From assembly GCA_022316685.1 (NCBI GenBank), contig JAKJHU010000066.1, positions 1,302,001 through 1,366,000 of the forward strand: DNA of 64,000 nt, written 5' to 3'. Under the pieces are notes generated by a model that was not told the DNA's origin, ran no database searches, and worked only from the letters and a program-made list of their open reading frames with translations. Origin of the DNA: Progne subis subis (lineage: Eukaryota > Chordata > Aves > Passeriformes > Hirundinidae). How positions within the stretch are numbered: the stretch's first letter is position 1; every line of letters begins with the position of its first letter. The translations under genes were made by a program, and so were the position numbers. This document shows, one piece after another, positions 39,472 to 51,072 of this stretch.

Positions 39472-40779
39472 GCGAGATCAAGCTGTTTTAACTGCCTGCC
39501 TACAGGTTTGGTTTTTTCCCCAATGAAGTGATGTCATTACAAACAACAGATTACACATTTACGAATATTTGGGACTCTTTTTTAAAGTTGTTCTAAAATA
39601 TTCTGTAACTAAATGGTGGATGATGTGCTGAAGTTGTCAACATTACAGCACACTTGAACTGAAGTTCAAAAATTCTTTTTCAGACACCCCTTTACTGAAC
39701 TTGCCTTTCCCCTAAGTGTTTATCAGACATGAACACTAGAAAGAACCACAATTGGAATATGAGGTCCTGATGTCTTATCATGGCTGGTCTGAACATGGTT
39801 TTCTGTCTATTTAACTAAAAATATTCATGTAGTTAATGCATTTTTTTTTCATCATACATGTAATTAATAATGTGCTTATACAGTCTTAGCTTAATTTTTA
39901 GAATTCATATGCAGCTGTAAATCATAGTTAAGCTGCTATGAAACTGCAGCCAATGAGCCCCAAAGTGATCTACTTTAATCCCTTAGAGATGTGTTATTTT
40001 TATTAACTTCTTACAGCAATACCTAGAGTGCTCATTTCTGGACCAAGCTCCCACTGTGATAAATACCATAAAAATGGGGAGGGAAAAGATGCTTATAAAA
40101 CAAAAATAGCTTCATTCTGCTCCAGTCATTCATGCACTGTATACAGGAACTTTAGAAACAAGGCTAAAGGAAGGTTTCTGTGCTGCCTCTATATTTAAAT
40201 ACCACAACTGAAAAATCCTCTACCCAACTGCCTCCACCATCCTCTAGTCTTCCCATTCTGCAACCACAGCCCCCTGCTCCTGTTATAGGGTCTTCACAAA
40301 TATCTTCTGCTATCTTCACACTACTTCTGCTCTCTCTGACTGGGTTGGGTTTGCTGTGATAATCTTTGCTTTCAAAGGGGCTGACTTTCTTGCCATTGTC
40401 AGTGAAGGGAGTATACAGTGAGACTGATTTAAGTTGGCAACAGGTTTGCAGTCAAGTACGCAATGGGATGTGATCCTGATCTGCTCCCTCTCTTCAAAGC
40501 AATGCAAAAATATCAGGGGGCACCAATCTCAGCCCCTCTTTGTGCTGGACATGGCTAAGCCACTGACAGCTTGGCACCTTGTCCTGTTTTTGGGGTGAAA
40601 CTGCACTTGGACACAGGGAGCACACATGTCACATTCTGCTCCAGATGCATTGTTTCAAAACACTAAATGGAAGCAAGCAATAGAAAAGTTTCTTCTGGAA
40701 CTCTTCTCACTGCTTCTTCTGGAAGCCAATCTCTGCTCTGCAAGTGGAGGAAGAAAGTTTGACTTGAGAAGTTGATTTG

Positions 40780-40808
40780 TTTTTTTTTTTTTTTTTTTTT
40801 TTTTTTTT
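40780..40808. repeat. Poly(T) run, 29 bases
   Basis: Uninterrupted T-run followed by CCCCTGCTGG, about 200 bases before the diverged LINE remnant. On the minus strand it is a poly(A) run. Confidence 0.96.
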
Positions 40809-41019
40809 CCCCTGCTGGCCTGCTGTTCCTCAGTCTTAAGTCTATGCTGTGCAGTCCATGGGTTTAATATTAATTGAAAGAGCTTATCTATTCCTGCCTT
40901 TGGTATGCACTTCAACATACTGGAGAAACTTCAATTGTATCCCCTTAAAACTTTTTCTTTCCAAACCAAGGTACAGTCCTGTATTCTTCCTCAGCTCTCC
41001 CCCTTTTAGCTTTCTTGTA

Positions 41020-41895
41020 AGTCAATGTTTGAAGCCCTTTACAAGTTAACCTTCACAGACCTTTCACCATGGCTCAGCCCTTCCTGACTTCACACAAAAT
41101 CATGCTGCTCTTCTCTGGACCTCTGCCCTTTTCCATAGAATGCTACTAAATATTGGTAACTGTAGTTTAAGCATGATTAAAAAAAAAAATCCTTCTTTAT
41201 GTGGTGCAGCATTTCCTTGAAGGTTCTATTCAATGCTTCCATTTACAGCTTCGCATTTTCTGTGCCTTTTTGACCACACAGATACAAAACATCATCTCAG
41301 TCCTTTTATGATATGTGCACTCTTCGAATCCTCTCCCGCTCTCAAATCTTTGAAAAATGCACTCACTCAACACATATGTTCACTCAAAATAAAATCTACC
41401 CTTCTTGCTCATGGTTCGTTTTACCCGGCAGAATCTCTTTGTGTTTGATTGTTTTCTCCACGTTATCAGGTGGCTTCTCCCCCGTCTAGTCCCTTCTGCG
41501 TGATCCAAAAAGTTGGATAACAAGTTGGTGGCTCATTCTGTCAAAGCCATTTACATAGAGAGTGAAAAAGTATTGATCTCCAATAACAGTCCCTGTTGCT
41601 CTCCAGTCATCATCCCCTCTCTTCCCCTGGCCCGTAACCTTTCCCCATTCTAATCTGCCCTCGATCATCTACCCGGCTCCTTTCCCCATTTGGAAAGGGG
41701 CTCCTCTCTGCTTCACCAGCAACTGCATGGATTAGTCTCCTGTGTGACACTCTGTGAAATGCCCCTGGGAAATCAGCTTGATTATATAGATGATTTCACA
41801 CCTGTCCACTTTCACAGAAACTTCTCAAAAAACTCCATCAGATTTGTTGAGTCAGAATTACCTTTTCTAAAAATCAGCTTACATCTGGAATATAG
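41020..41895 (-). mobile_element. Ancient CR1/L3-like LINE remnant (diverged, boundaries approximate)
   Basis: Several blocks resemble the reverse complement of CR1/L3-type ORF2 sequence in correct order: TGCTGCTCTTCTCTGGACCT at about 41103; CATTTACATAGAGAGTGAAA with AGTCCCTGTTGCTCTCCA at 41549-41606; CTGTGAAATGCCCCTGGGAA at 41752; and AACTTCTCAAAAAACTCCAT then TTGTTGAGTCAGAATTACC at 41820-41862. The latter blocks correspond to the reverse-transcriptase region just after the F-x-D-D motif in such elements (family knowledge). The reading frame is destroyed. Divergence is much higher than in the other CR1 pieces, suggesting an old, shared insertion. The family could be CR1 or L3; edges are uncertain by about 100 bp. 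Confidence 0.55.
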
Positions 41896-42740
41896 TCTAT
41901 AATGCTATTTACAACCCATTTAAAATTATAGATTTAAGATTCCTTAAGGTTTAAATTTAAGCGCCTTACAATCAAAAACTTCAAGTTAAAAACCTCAACT
42001 TTATCATTCACTCTTCTTCCCCATTGTATTTGCACTTAATGACAACTGGCTTTTGCCACTCTTTGTTGTGTGAAACTTCTTATAGTGTACAATGAACCTG
42101 CTAAAAAATAACATGCAAGGCACTTCTTAACACAGTGCAGGAAAAGATTTCAACTCTGCATAGTAACAAAATATCTGTCAGCCACCATCACCAAAATTTA
42201 GTCTAACACACACATGCACAATGGCTATGGTCACATGTCCTGCCAATTCAACAGCAAATGTGCTCATGGTGCAACTCACCTCATCTCAAAAGCTAAACAG
42301 TGCTCATGTGGGCCTGTGAGAGAATTCAAAACACAGAATAAGACATGACGTGTAGAGAAAGCCTGGTTCCTGGAGTGCTGGGTGAAGGGAACTTTTAAAG
42401 AGCATCTGAAATAGTTTTGGCAACCACAATGTATTGAAACTGCCTGAAGGAGCAATTGGCTGTGTGGCGTCACAGGGGCAGTCAAGGAACAAGGAGCAGC
42501 TGGTCTTTGCTGCAGCTTAGGACTCTCAGGATGGACAGGTGTGAAAAAGTGAGTGCCACAGCTCTGCTGCTGCACAGGACTGCCCGAGTTCCCTTTACTC
42601 CTACTGTACCAGGCACTGTGAGGGACCTACTGGAGGAGAGGAATCAACCCCCCTGCCTGCACCAGACGATTTTGGAGGGGCTAAACTGAGGCTGAAATGG
42701 TGCTAAAGCAAACCAGGTAACTTCTGCCTCCTATATGCAT

Positions 42741-42756
42741 CTCTCTCTCTCTCTCT
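42741..42756. repeat. (CT)n microsatellite
   Basis: Eight CT units. Confidence 0.93.
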
Positions 42757-44510
42757 GTATGTAAGTATATATACCTCTACTCCTCCTTTCCCACCTGGTC
42801 TCTCCCGTATGCAGCAGATGAACGCCTCATTATCAGATTCCTCTGCTCGCTTCCCGGTAGACTGAAATTACCATGTTAAATAGGATAATAATAAACACTG
42901 GCCCTTAACTACAGCACATCCTTGTTCACTCAGCAGCCTCCCCCTAATCTGATAAAGGGTCTGTAAAAGCAAGCACGGAGTCAGTTGTTACACAGGTGCC
43001 TCTCCCTGCTTTCTGCAGTGTGATTCCTATGGCAGCACAAAGAGATTCAGGCTCACAAAGCTGGTTTAGGGAACTTGATCCCTACAGGAATTATCAGGTA
43101 TTGAAGCAGAGGCAAGGTGCCAAAAGGACATAGTGGATCTGGCCCAAGACTCTTCTGCTGCATTTTAAAAGGCAAAACTAACCCTGTGCCATCTGCTTGC
43201 TTCAGCACTTGGACTGCAAAACCAAAGTAGCCAAGGAAATCTTTCCGGCTTAGGAAAACTGTGGGGAGGAAGAGAGATCTTGGTGGCAGTGTACGCTGCC
43301 TTCACACAGAGCTTGCTTCATTTGAGGTATTAGAGAAGCTCTTTTTAACAACTACCCTGGAAAAAAGTCATCTATCCACCCAGAATAAATTATAGAAAGG
43401 GAGCAAGCTGGACTGGGAACAGAGAAGACTGATCTGCCCAGACTTTGAATCCCCTTAACCCCCAGAAGCCAGAAGTCCCATTTATTTCAGTGGTACAGAA
43501 TTTCCTGCCCAGTTTTTTCTTTTTTTGTATTTATTTTAGCTAGTTCTCTGGATTTCTCTTGTTGCAGGAAGAGGAAAAAGCCTTACAAAACATCAGGAGA
43601 TAAAAATAAAGTTGAATTACTTTGCTGAGCTGTTTCACACATCCAAAAGAAGCAGAGAAATGCAAGCTCTGGAAAGGATGAGGAAATTCCTAGAATGCAG
43701 CCGTTCCTGAAGGTCCCAATTAAAAGACAAGCTTCAATTTGCAGTAGTATAAATGTATCTGTGGAATTAAGATGGCTTTCCTCTGGTTTTCCAGAGTGAG
43801 GTAAACTTGGCTTTCTACCTGTCTTCCTCCAGCCTCAGCTTTGCAGAGCTGGCAAGCAATACAAAAGAGGAGGAAAGACATGAACTAGGCCGTCTGTCGT
43901 TGGAGGGTATGAAAGACAGTCTGAATAACAGCAGGAGAGAGAGAAGCAGCCTATGGTTATTTTTGACAGAATTGGGAGAGACTCAGATTGCAGCTTCATA
44001 AACAGTTCATCAGAGAAAAACTCGGTCCAAATTAGAGGAGCCCCTTTGGCCAAGCTCACAGAAATACACAACCCTTGTCTGAGAAGGGAGAAACCTTTCA
44101 AAAATCAAAATGCTTTTGTTTAAAGAGCAAAAGCTAACTGCTCCCCCCCATGTGGTATAGTAACACCAACTTGCATTCTTGTCATTGCAACTCATGGCTT
44201 GCAGCATATGCAGAAAAAAATTTCTGTGTTACACCAGGCTGTGAATGTTCTGCCTGACACACAGTCCCAGCCATGCAATGAAATGAAAACTGGACTTTTT
44301 TCTACCTCATCCAACCACGAGGTTCCTTGATGGACCATTCTACAAAACTGGAGGTGGTACAAAGGGTCAGCAGGCAGAAAAACGCCTGAAAAAACCCAAA
44401 TCCACCCAGCTCAAATTAAATAAAAATGGTTGCTTTGTGTGGGTATTTACACAGAAGAGGTACATGGAATTTCATTCCACTTCAGGCATGTGATTCTTCG
44501 TGTTGTCCTG

Positions 44511-44583
44511 TACAGAGCCAGGAGTTGGACTCAGTGATCCTTGTGGGTCCCTTCCAGATCAGGATAGTCTATGATTCTGTGAC
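44511..44583 (+). mobile_element. CR1 LINE 3'-terminal fragment (about 70 bp)
   Basis: A short piece reading CAGGAGTTGGACTCAGTGAT, CCTTGTGGGTCCCTTCCAGA, then TCTATGATTCTGTGA. This is the terminal untranslated part of a CR1 subfamily with its octamer end, antisense to CELF2. Sequence just upstream (44300-44510) might be further diverged CR1, but this cannot be shown by eye. Confidence 0.85.
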
Positions 44584-45590
44584 CTCCAAACAAAAAATGA
44601 AAACTCAGTTTCTTTTCTAAATGCCAATTAGATAGTATAGGTGAAGTATTTTTTCATGCATTGAGATGAAAAGAAGACTGTAGGATGTTTCTCAGGGCAA
44701 TTTTTCAGTTTGTTTGTTTCCAGCATTCTTAACAATCTCTTACACAGAATCCTTTGTGCAACTGGATTAAGAAAATAAAGATCATTCCTAATCAAGAGGT
44801 ATCCACAAGAAACTCAAGAGGTTTCTAGCAACCTTTCTGGCAGATTTAGCCAGGAGGAAGGATGGAGCCAGCAAGGGCATACACTCCTCCAAAGCTTCTG
44901 AGGGAAAAGCTGACCACCAGTGGAGCTTGCTGCTGGTGCTAGAGAAAAGTAAGTCTGAAGGTTATTCTGCCTGTCTTCAGGATTAATTTAATTTACTCAT
45001 TAATTAACACATAATGCCTGAAGTGACAAGTATAATCTCTGCATGGCTGAAAAGAGTCCAAGCAAAAAGCATCCCCAAAACCCAGCCACCTTTCAAACAG
45101 AATATTGTGTATGGGGACTACAAACATTGATAATTAGCCTACAATGATTTGCATGATCTATGCTTCATCCTTACACCTTCCAGCTGCCTGATGGACAAGT
45201 ACAGTGATTCCCAGAAATGGGTATCAATGGGTTTCTTCTGTCTAACCACAATATCATTCTCACTTCATTTACTGCTTAGTGGGAAGGCATTGCTGCAACC
45301 CAGGAATCAGCTCCTTCCAAATGAACAAGTCTCCAAGTTCAGCGTTTTAGTGGTTTAAGCTAAGGAGGAGTTTGCTCATCCATAGCAGCCTGGACTGCAG
45401 AAAATCCAGTTGTTTGACCTCCTAATGCTCTTCAATCCAGCATTACAAGAAAAAGACATTTGGTGACGGCTCTGTGCTAACACAATAGGGGGGTACATGC
45501 TACAATACATCAAACCTGGGAAACTGGGGAGGGGTCTGGAAGCAGAACTACACTGAAAACACTCCAACCAGAAATACTTTCTGCTTCTGA

Positions 45591-45737
45591 ATCACAGAGT
45601 CATGGACTGGTTTGGGTTGGAATGGACCTTAAAGAGCAATCTAGTTCCAGTCTTCTTGCCATGGACAGGAACGCTTTTCATTGGAACAGGTTGTTCGCAC
45701 AACATAGCCTAGAACACTTCCAGGGATGGGGAAGGGG
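45591..45737 (-). mobile_element. CR1 LINE 3'-end fragment (about 150 bp)
   Basis: The plus strand reads ATCACAGAGTCATGGACTGG, TTTGGGTTGGAATGGACCTT, then TTGCCATGGACAGGAACGC and GAACACTTCCAGGGATGGGG, the reverse complement of a CR1 3' end. It is 5'-truncated and in the same sense as CELF2. Confidence 0.9.
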
Positions 45738-47046
45738 AGAGTGATCTAGTATACTTGATTAGCAGGAAAGTACAGTGAACTGGACCCGCTCCCTGACACT
45801 GGTGTAAGACCAATGCACCAAGGCTTTTAACCAGAAGTGAGAGATGCAAGCAACCCAAAATAAACCACAGTCACTCAAAGCACCCAACTGCTTAAACTGG
45901 ACAGCAAAAAGAAGGCACTGAGAGGATCCTTTGCCCAGTACCAGGGCAAGGGAGATATACTGAGCCTAGGCAGTGCTTTGCCCAAAAGCACAGGAGCACC
46001 CCAGGCTGTGCTTTGTGCCTCCCACTATGGCAGCCACCTCTCATCTCCAGCGAGGGCTGTTCTGCACTGTGAGCTGTGCTGTGAGCCCACAAAATCATTC
46101 TGTGATATTCTCCATAGCATGTGTGCTCTGAAGGTTTTTAGAGTCAGTGGCAGGAGCCCAGTAAGAAGGAATAAGGTCTAGCAACCTTACAGCCAGGCAC
46201 ACACACATACATCCAGTTCTGCCTTCTGAGCTACGCTAATTATTTTTAACGCTCTCATGTACCAAACCTGAATGAAAATATACAGCTAGGTAGGGAGCAA
46301 AATGCATTCTGTGAAACAAAATGCTCACTTTCAGTTTATGTAAAGCATGTGTCACACTTAAACTGCTATAATACACAAAACTCTCACATGCCTAAATAAG
46401 CACAGATATACGTAGTGAAAGGAAGGAATATAGTTAGGGACAAATACTTTACATGTGTATAGAAAAAATGCAAGAAGGAAAATCAACCCTTGCATTCAGA
46501 ACAATATCAGTGCCAAAAACCAATCCTTTAACAAGACTGCAGAAAAAAATATCAGATTTTGGAAAAAGGGCAGGGTGACTATTTGTAATTTTTATGGCTG
46601 CTGGAGCAATGATGTGGCAAGAACCCACCACTATCATTTTTCCCTTCTGTATCCTTAAAATAATTCCCACCTGGGGTGCAAAGAGAGGAAACTAAAGGAA
46701 ATAGAAAATTATATTTTTCATGAGCTAATATTGGGAAGCAACTGCTCAGGTTTCCACATTTTTTGGCAATGATAATTTAAACAAGAAGAGCGATATTTTC
46801 TTATTTTTTGCACAGTTGGAATGCATGCTTCCAGATAAAAGACAATTAAACTTCAGTTTCAGAAGAGGAGGAAGGCAATATCTGATAGGATTCAGGAGTC
46901 CTCTCCTCTTAAGACTGCTGCATAGCTCAACACAGCATACTACAAAACAGAGAGCCCAGATGAAAACCTCTTTGGAAATGCGGAAGGCAAGCAAGATCAT
47001 CAGGAAAACAAGCAAACTGAAAGCAAAGAGAGTGTAACTACTGTAC

Positions 47047-47243
47047 CTTTACTTTGGGGAGGGTTCTGACTTCTGTCTCGGAGAACATTAATCTGGTAGA
47101 CAGCTCCATAAGGCTCAAAAAGTTCTTTTAATTCTTTTTCTGACCACGAACGGGGAATCTGTCCAACAAACATCTTAATGGCATCTGGGTCTGGTTGGTC
47201 TGAATGATCCAAAGCTCCATTCATCTTGTTAGCTGTGCCGTTA
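47047..47243 (-). CDS. CELF2: CELF2 coding exon 2 (N-terminus and first half of RRM1)
   Basis: CELF2 is a nuclear and cytoplasmic RNA-binding protein that binds U/G-rich RNA and controls alternative splicing, mRNA stability and translation. On the minus strand this exon reads one base completing an upstream codon, then NGTANK, then the ATG at 47224-47222, then 59 full codons and the first G of a glycine codon. The product contains [17 protein letters not shown], the RNP2 strand MFVGQI of RRM1, and [18 protein letters not shown]. The last segment separates CELF2 from CELF1, which has a V-P-R-T-W-S-E-K-D-L-R type sequence there (family knowledge). The acceptor is CCACTTTCTAG before TAACGGC, with a pyrimidine tract and a CTAAC branch-site candidate at 47281-47285. 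The donor is AAAG/GTACAG. The exon enters in phase 2 and leaves in phase 1, so skipping it would shift the frame. Transcripts from noncoding first exons could start at this ATG; longer isoforms read through NGTANK from an upstream coding exon that is outside the window. Confidence 0.96.
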
Positions 47244-50200
47244 CTAGAAAGTGGAAAAGGAGATTAAAAAGAGAAGACAAGTTAGGAGACTACGCAGTTT
47301 TCATGTACACTAGATGCAGAAGATGATGTCAATTGGCACAAAGCAGAAAAAAAAAAAAATCAGTATTTAATTAATAGCATAAGTATTACAAACAAAAAAC
47401 AATGCTATTACATTTTTCATTGAGTCTGGTTTTCTCTGCAGGCTGCTGCTTAATGTCATTATATAAGATGAGAGCGGCACAACACAACCTGGGACTTCTG
47501 CATTTTAAAGTAGAAGATAGTGGCAAATAAGTGCAGATTTCTCTCCATGGCTGTTGTAAACAGAACTGCAGTGAATTATCACTAAACTGGCTACTGGCAG
47601 AAACAAGGCAGTGCGTGTGTCTATGTGTGTGTGTTTTGCAATAAAGTCACATGAAAGGAGTATGAAACACTTGGCAATCTGTCAGATGACTAATGCAAGA
47701 TGCCAGCGATGAATCTGCAGATTGTGTGAAGCATCCATGTGTGCATCAAATTAGTATGATATTGCCTAGAATGGAAAACACTCCAGCTATGTGGCTGGTT
47801 GCTGCCGATTAGTTGCCTACGCTCTTTAAAAGGGAAAAGCAGTCTGGAGAGACCCAGTTTAAAGCACATTGTTTATTGCTACCATTAAAAAAAAAAAAAG
47901 CCCAGTTCAAAAAGAGACGGCAGTGGAAAAACTGCCTACTTTGTTGTGGGAATTAAAATGCTGCTTCAAAAAGTTTTCTTCCCCTGCAAAAGGAGATCAG
48001 ATTTTTGAACACTTTCACTCCCTGTAAATTCTTAGCCTATCTGATCTCCAGATGTACATCCTGCATCCGAGTTCAAAACAACCACACTTTCGCAGGGAAA
48101 AAGAACTTCGGAACAACAACAAAAAAATCTGATCTGGGAGACAAATGACAGATCATGGTTTAGGAGGATTCATACCCTTACACCCCCCAAAAAATTATTT
48201 TAAATATTGAACAAAAGTACATAACTCCCTTGCCCTCCTCCCCCTTGCATTATTGATCATTAAGGACAGTAGTTTCAACTAATTACTTGGCTAGAAATTC
48301 CAAAAGTGCAAAAGTGCTGATGATTATTGGATGTTCCAGTTTCAAGAAAGAACACTAATGATGCATGAATTTTCAAGCATCCCCCCATCTTTCCACCAGG
48401 GAGAGGGGGCAAATGGCCTGTATGCAGCAATGTCAGAAGCTGATCATGGCAGAATTCAGGCATTTCAGAGCCACCTGCCACTTTCAAAAAACTTGGCTTT
48501 AATTAGAATCTCTCCTTTTGATGATTGTTCAGGAGTGAATGCCCACCGGAGGACTTGGAAGAGCTCTGAATCTGCACAACCAGATGAAAATCATATTTTA
48601 CATGTGGAAAAAAAAAAAAAATCTAAGAGTGGTGAGAGGAAAACAACCCTGTGCAATTCCCCCGTCTCCCAGCTATAACCTGTGTGAAGACAAATTATTT
48701 AGTTTCATGTGTTTCATTTCCTTGAAAACATAATTCACATTAATATGTCTGTATTAACTTTAGCACTTCTCCCTGCTTACAGGCAGGAAGGAGAAAGTTA
48801 TATTAAAGGCACATTTTACACCACCAGGAAGAAGTTTGATCATCCCTTGCGAAGTGCTTTCAACACGGATCAGCAGACAACAGCATTTATCACACTCATA
48901 AATGGATAAAATTCCTATCTATCCTAGCAGGAATCTTGCCTGAGTAAGAGACTCTAAGATTTGGTCCAAATTTTTACATTACATTTCGTACACAGATATC
49001 TTGTCCTACAAATGCTCTTCGTCTTGAATAAGTTTTACAGGTCACAAGTTCACCTGCAGAAATTGTGACTTCTCCAGGCCTTAGAAACTGCATTTCCATA
49101 CAAAGACAACACTTAAGCCAAACCAAGCCAACCATCCAAACAACCACCCCCTTAAAATTGCTTAGAAACAGAAAAACCATGACTGACTTGAGTGATACTT
49201 CATGGAAATAACTTTCAAGATTTTCATGGAGCAGTAGGCACCTACATGACACTTAAACCTCTTGAAAATCACTCCATTATTTCTTTTCAATTCCTATTCC
49301 TTTACGTAAAACCCAGCCTGTCAAACAACCTCCCGAGTAGGGAGGTTGAAAAATCCCTGACCCATAGCTTAAAATAACTGAGGAAAACACTTATATGCTA
49401 TTTTGAAAGAAAAGGTAGAAGTTTAGTTAAGCTCCCAGCTCTGCCCTGGGCTTGGTCAACTATTTTCTTTCATAAATTGGCTTGACTTTTCACTTCATTT
49501 ATTCTCTGTGTTGTTTGTATTGAGTTCAGTTTTAAATTATGCCTTTCATCTGTTCTCTCTTTTGGATCCCTTCTTTAAGAAATCCATATATCATTGCTAC
49601 TTCAGCCCAAAATTACAGCTAGGGTCATGTTTAATAAAAATAACAAGTTTATTCCTTTGCTTTTTCCTTTACCAAAACCACCTTTACCACCAAGAGCCCC
49701 ACAATTTCCATTGCTAATCAGCCAGTTTTTTAGGAAACCACAAAGCCAAACACTAATACCTGTTTCCTCAGGTTAATGGCCCTATTAGCATCAAGTCCTT
49801 GCTTTAAGCTAAAGGTTTAGGCACAGGCCAAGCTTTCTTCTAATTGCACAAAAAGCTTAAGCCCTTTTTTTATTTTGTTGGGACCGAGGTTGAATTACAT
49901 TTATCATATTCTTTAAGTGCTTTATTGGCTGAAGACGGTTAAAAGCTCTGACTCAAGGCATAGGTACCATACACTATGAAGCAAAGCTCCAGGGGATAGG
50001 TTTTGTCACTCACTGCCTGCATTAACTTGAGTAAATCATTAAAATTTCTCCAGACTAAATTCTGCCATCCATTGACAGCTCTGTCAATCCACTAACTCCT
50101 GCAGAGTTAGGGAAAAACCAAGCATAATTTAGGCTTTTCTTTAAAATACTTTTCTACCACAAGGTAGGGACTTGACTGAGCTGCCAACATTTTGGCGGTT

Positions 50201-51019
50201 TGACAGACAAGTTCAGGCCACAGAGAGGGCACTCGTTTCTACAAACACTGCTGGGCTCCTTCCTAAACTGCACCTCACTGATTTCAGAGCAAACTCAGGC
50301 TCTGAGACACCTCAGAGGGGGAATCCCAGTCTCACTGTTGGGATTTTGAGGAGCTCATGAACACTGTTCTATCAATGACACTTGCAGTAGTATCCTCACC
50401 CAGCTTTAGCAGCTGGTGTAGGACTAGAGCCAAGGCAGACAAAATGAACAAGTGAGTAAAACAGCAGAGAGATAACAATGGGGAAAAGACACCTATTTTA
50501 TAGATTCTATGGATCTGATCCCTGCAGTGCACTTGAAGGCTCCACTGAGGAACAAAATTATACACCACACCTGGCTGATGGTTCAGTTGTCACAGAGCTC
50601 ATGGGGTCCAAAATCCAGCCAAATATGCTTGATCCTTTGCAAATAATGTCTTCTAAAGATGAATTCCCTTATCTTCTCCCAGCTTTCATCTTCACCCAAC
50701 GGACATTACTGCTCTGCACTAAGGCCTCTCCGCTGCTAACAGCTGTAGGGTTTTTACTAATTTCTCTTTGCCGACACAGCGGCTCTCGGAGGAAGTGGCT
50801 TCTTCCTTCCCCCATCTCCCCTTCTCCTGTTCCCAAGAAGTAACAAGACAAAAGACAAACTACATGTAAAACTTTCCAGAAGGAAGCAAAGCAACCCTTG
50901 TGAAAGCTTAGGACTTTCTTGAAAGCACAAGTGTACAGAGATAGCTGTGTCCAGGGTATACTAATGAGAATGGAATCCCCTGGCACTTACTGTCAGTACC
51001 CAAATGATGACATACATTC

Positions 51020-51072
51020 AAAAAAAAAAAAAAAAAAGGAAAAGAAAGAAAGAAAGAAAGAAAGAAAAAAAA
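51020..51072. repeat. Poly(A) plus (GAAA)n tract
   Basis: A-run of about 18 followed by about six GAAA units and a further A-run. Confidence 0.95.

Larger units (their letters stand above)
15873..47046 (-). other. CELF2: CELF2 intron between exons 2 and 3 (31.2 kb, complete)
   Basis: Bounded by the donor GTACAG at 47046 and the acceptor TATAG at 15873, this intron interrupts a glycine codon in phase 1. It contains CR1 fragments at 25047-25444, 25689-26019, 44511-44583 and 45591-45737, an old CR1/L3-like remnant at about 41020-41895, a perfect 45-bp tandem duplication at 16683-16772, and homopolymer or simple repeats listed separately. Stretches 16773-19559, 20734-22656, 23200-25046, 26020-32654, 32760-36359, 36399-38080, 38266-39415, 41896-44510 and 45738-47046 contain no gene recognised by eye. 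Their open frames are short and lack family features. Some blocks (22080-22330, 34540-34800, 36640-37250) look like possible conserved non-coding sequence, which cannot be tested from one genome. Confidence 0.93.

Noticed and set aside
47000..47046. Extension of the exon 2 reading frame past SKG (TVVTLSLLS and beyond)
   Set aside because: The added residues are encoded after the GTACAG donor and are absent from CELF proteins, which continue with CCFVTF encoded by the exon at 15790-15872.
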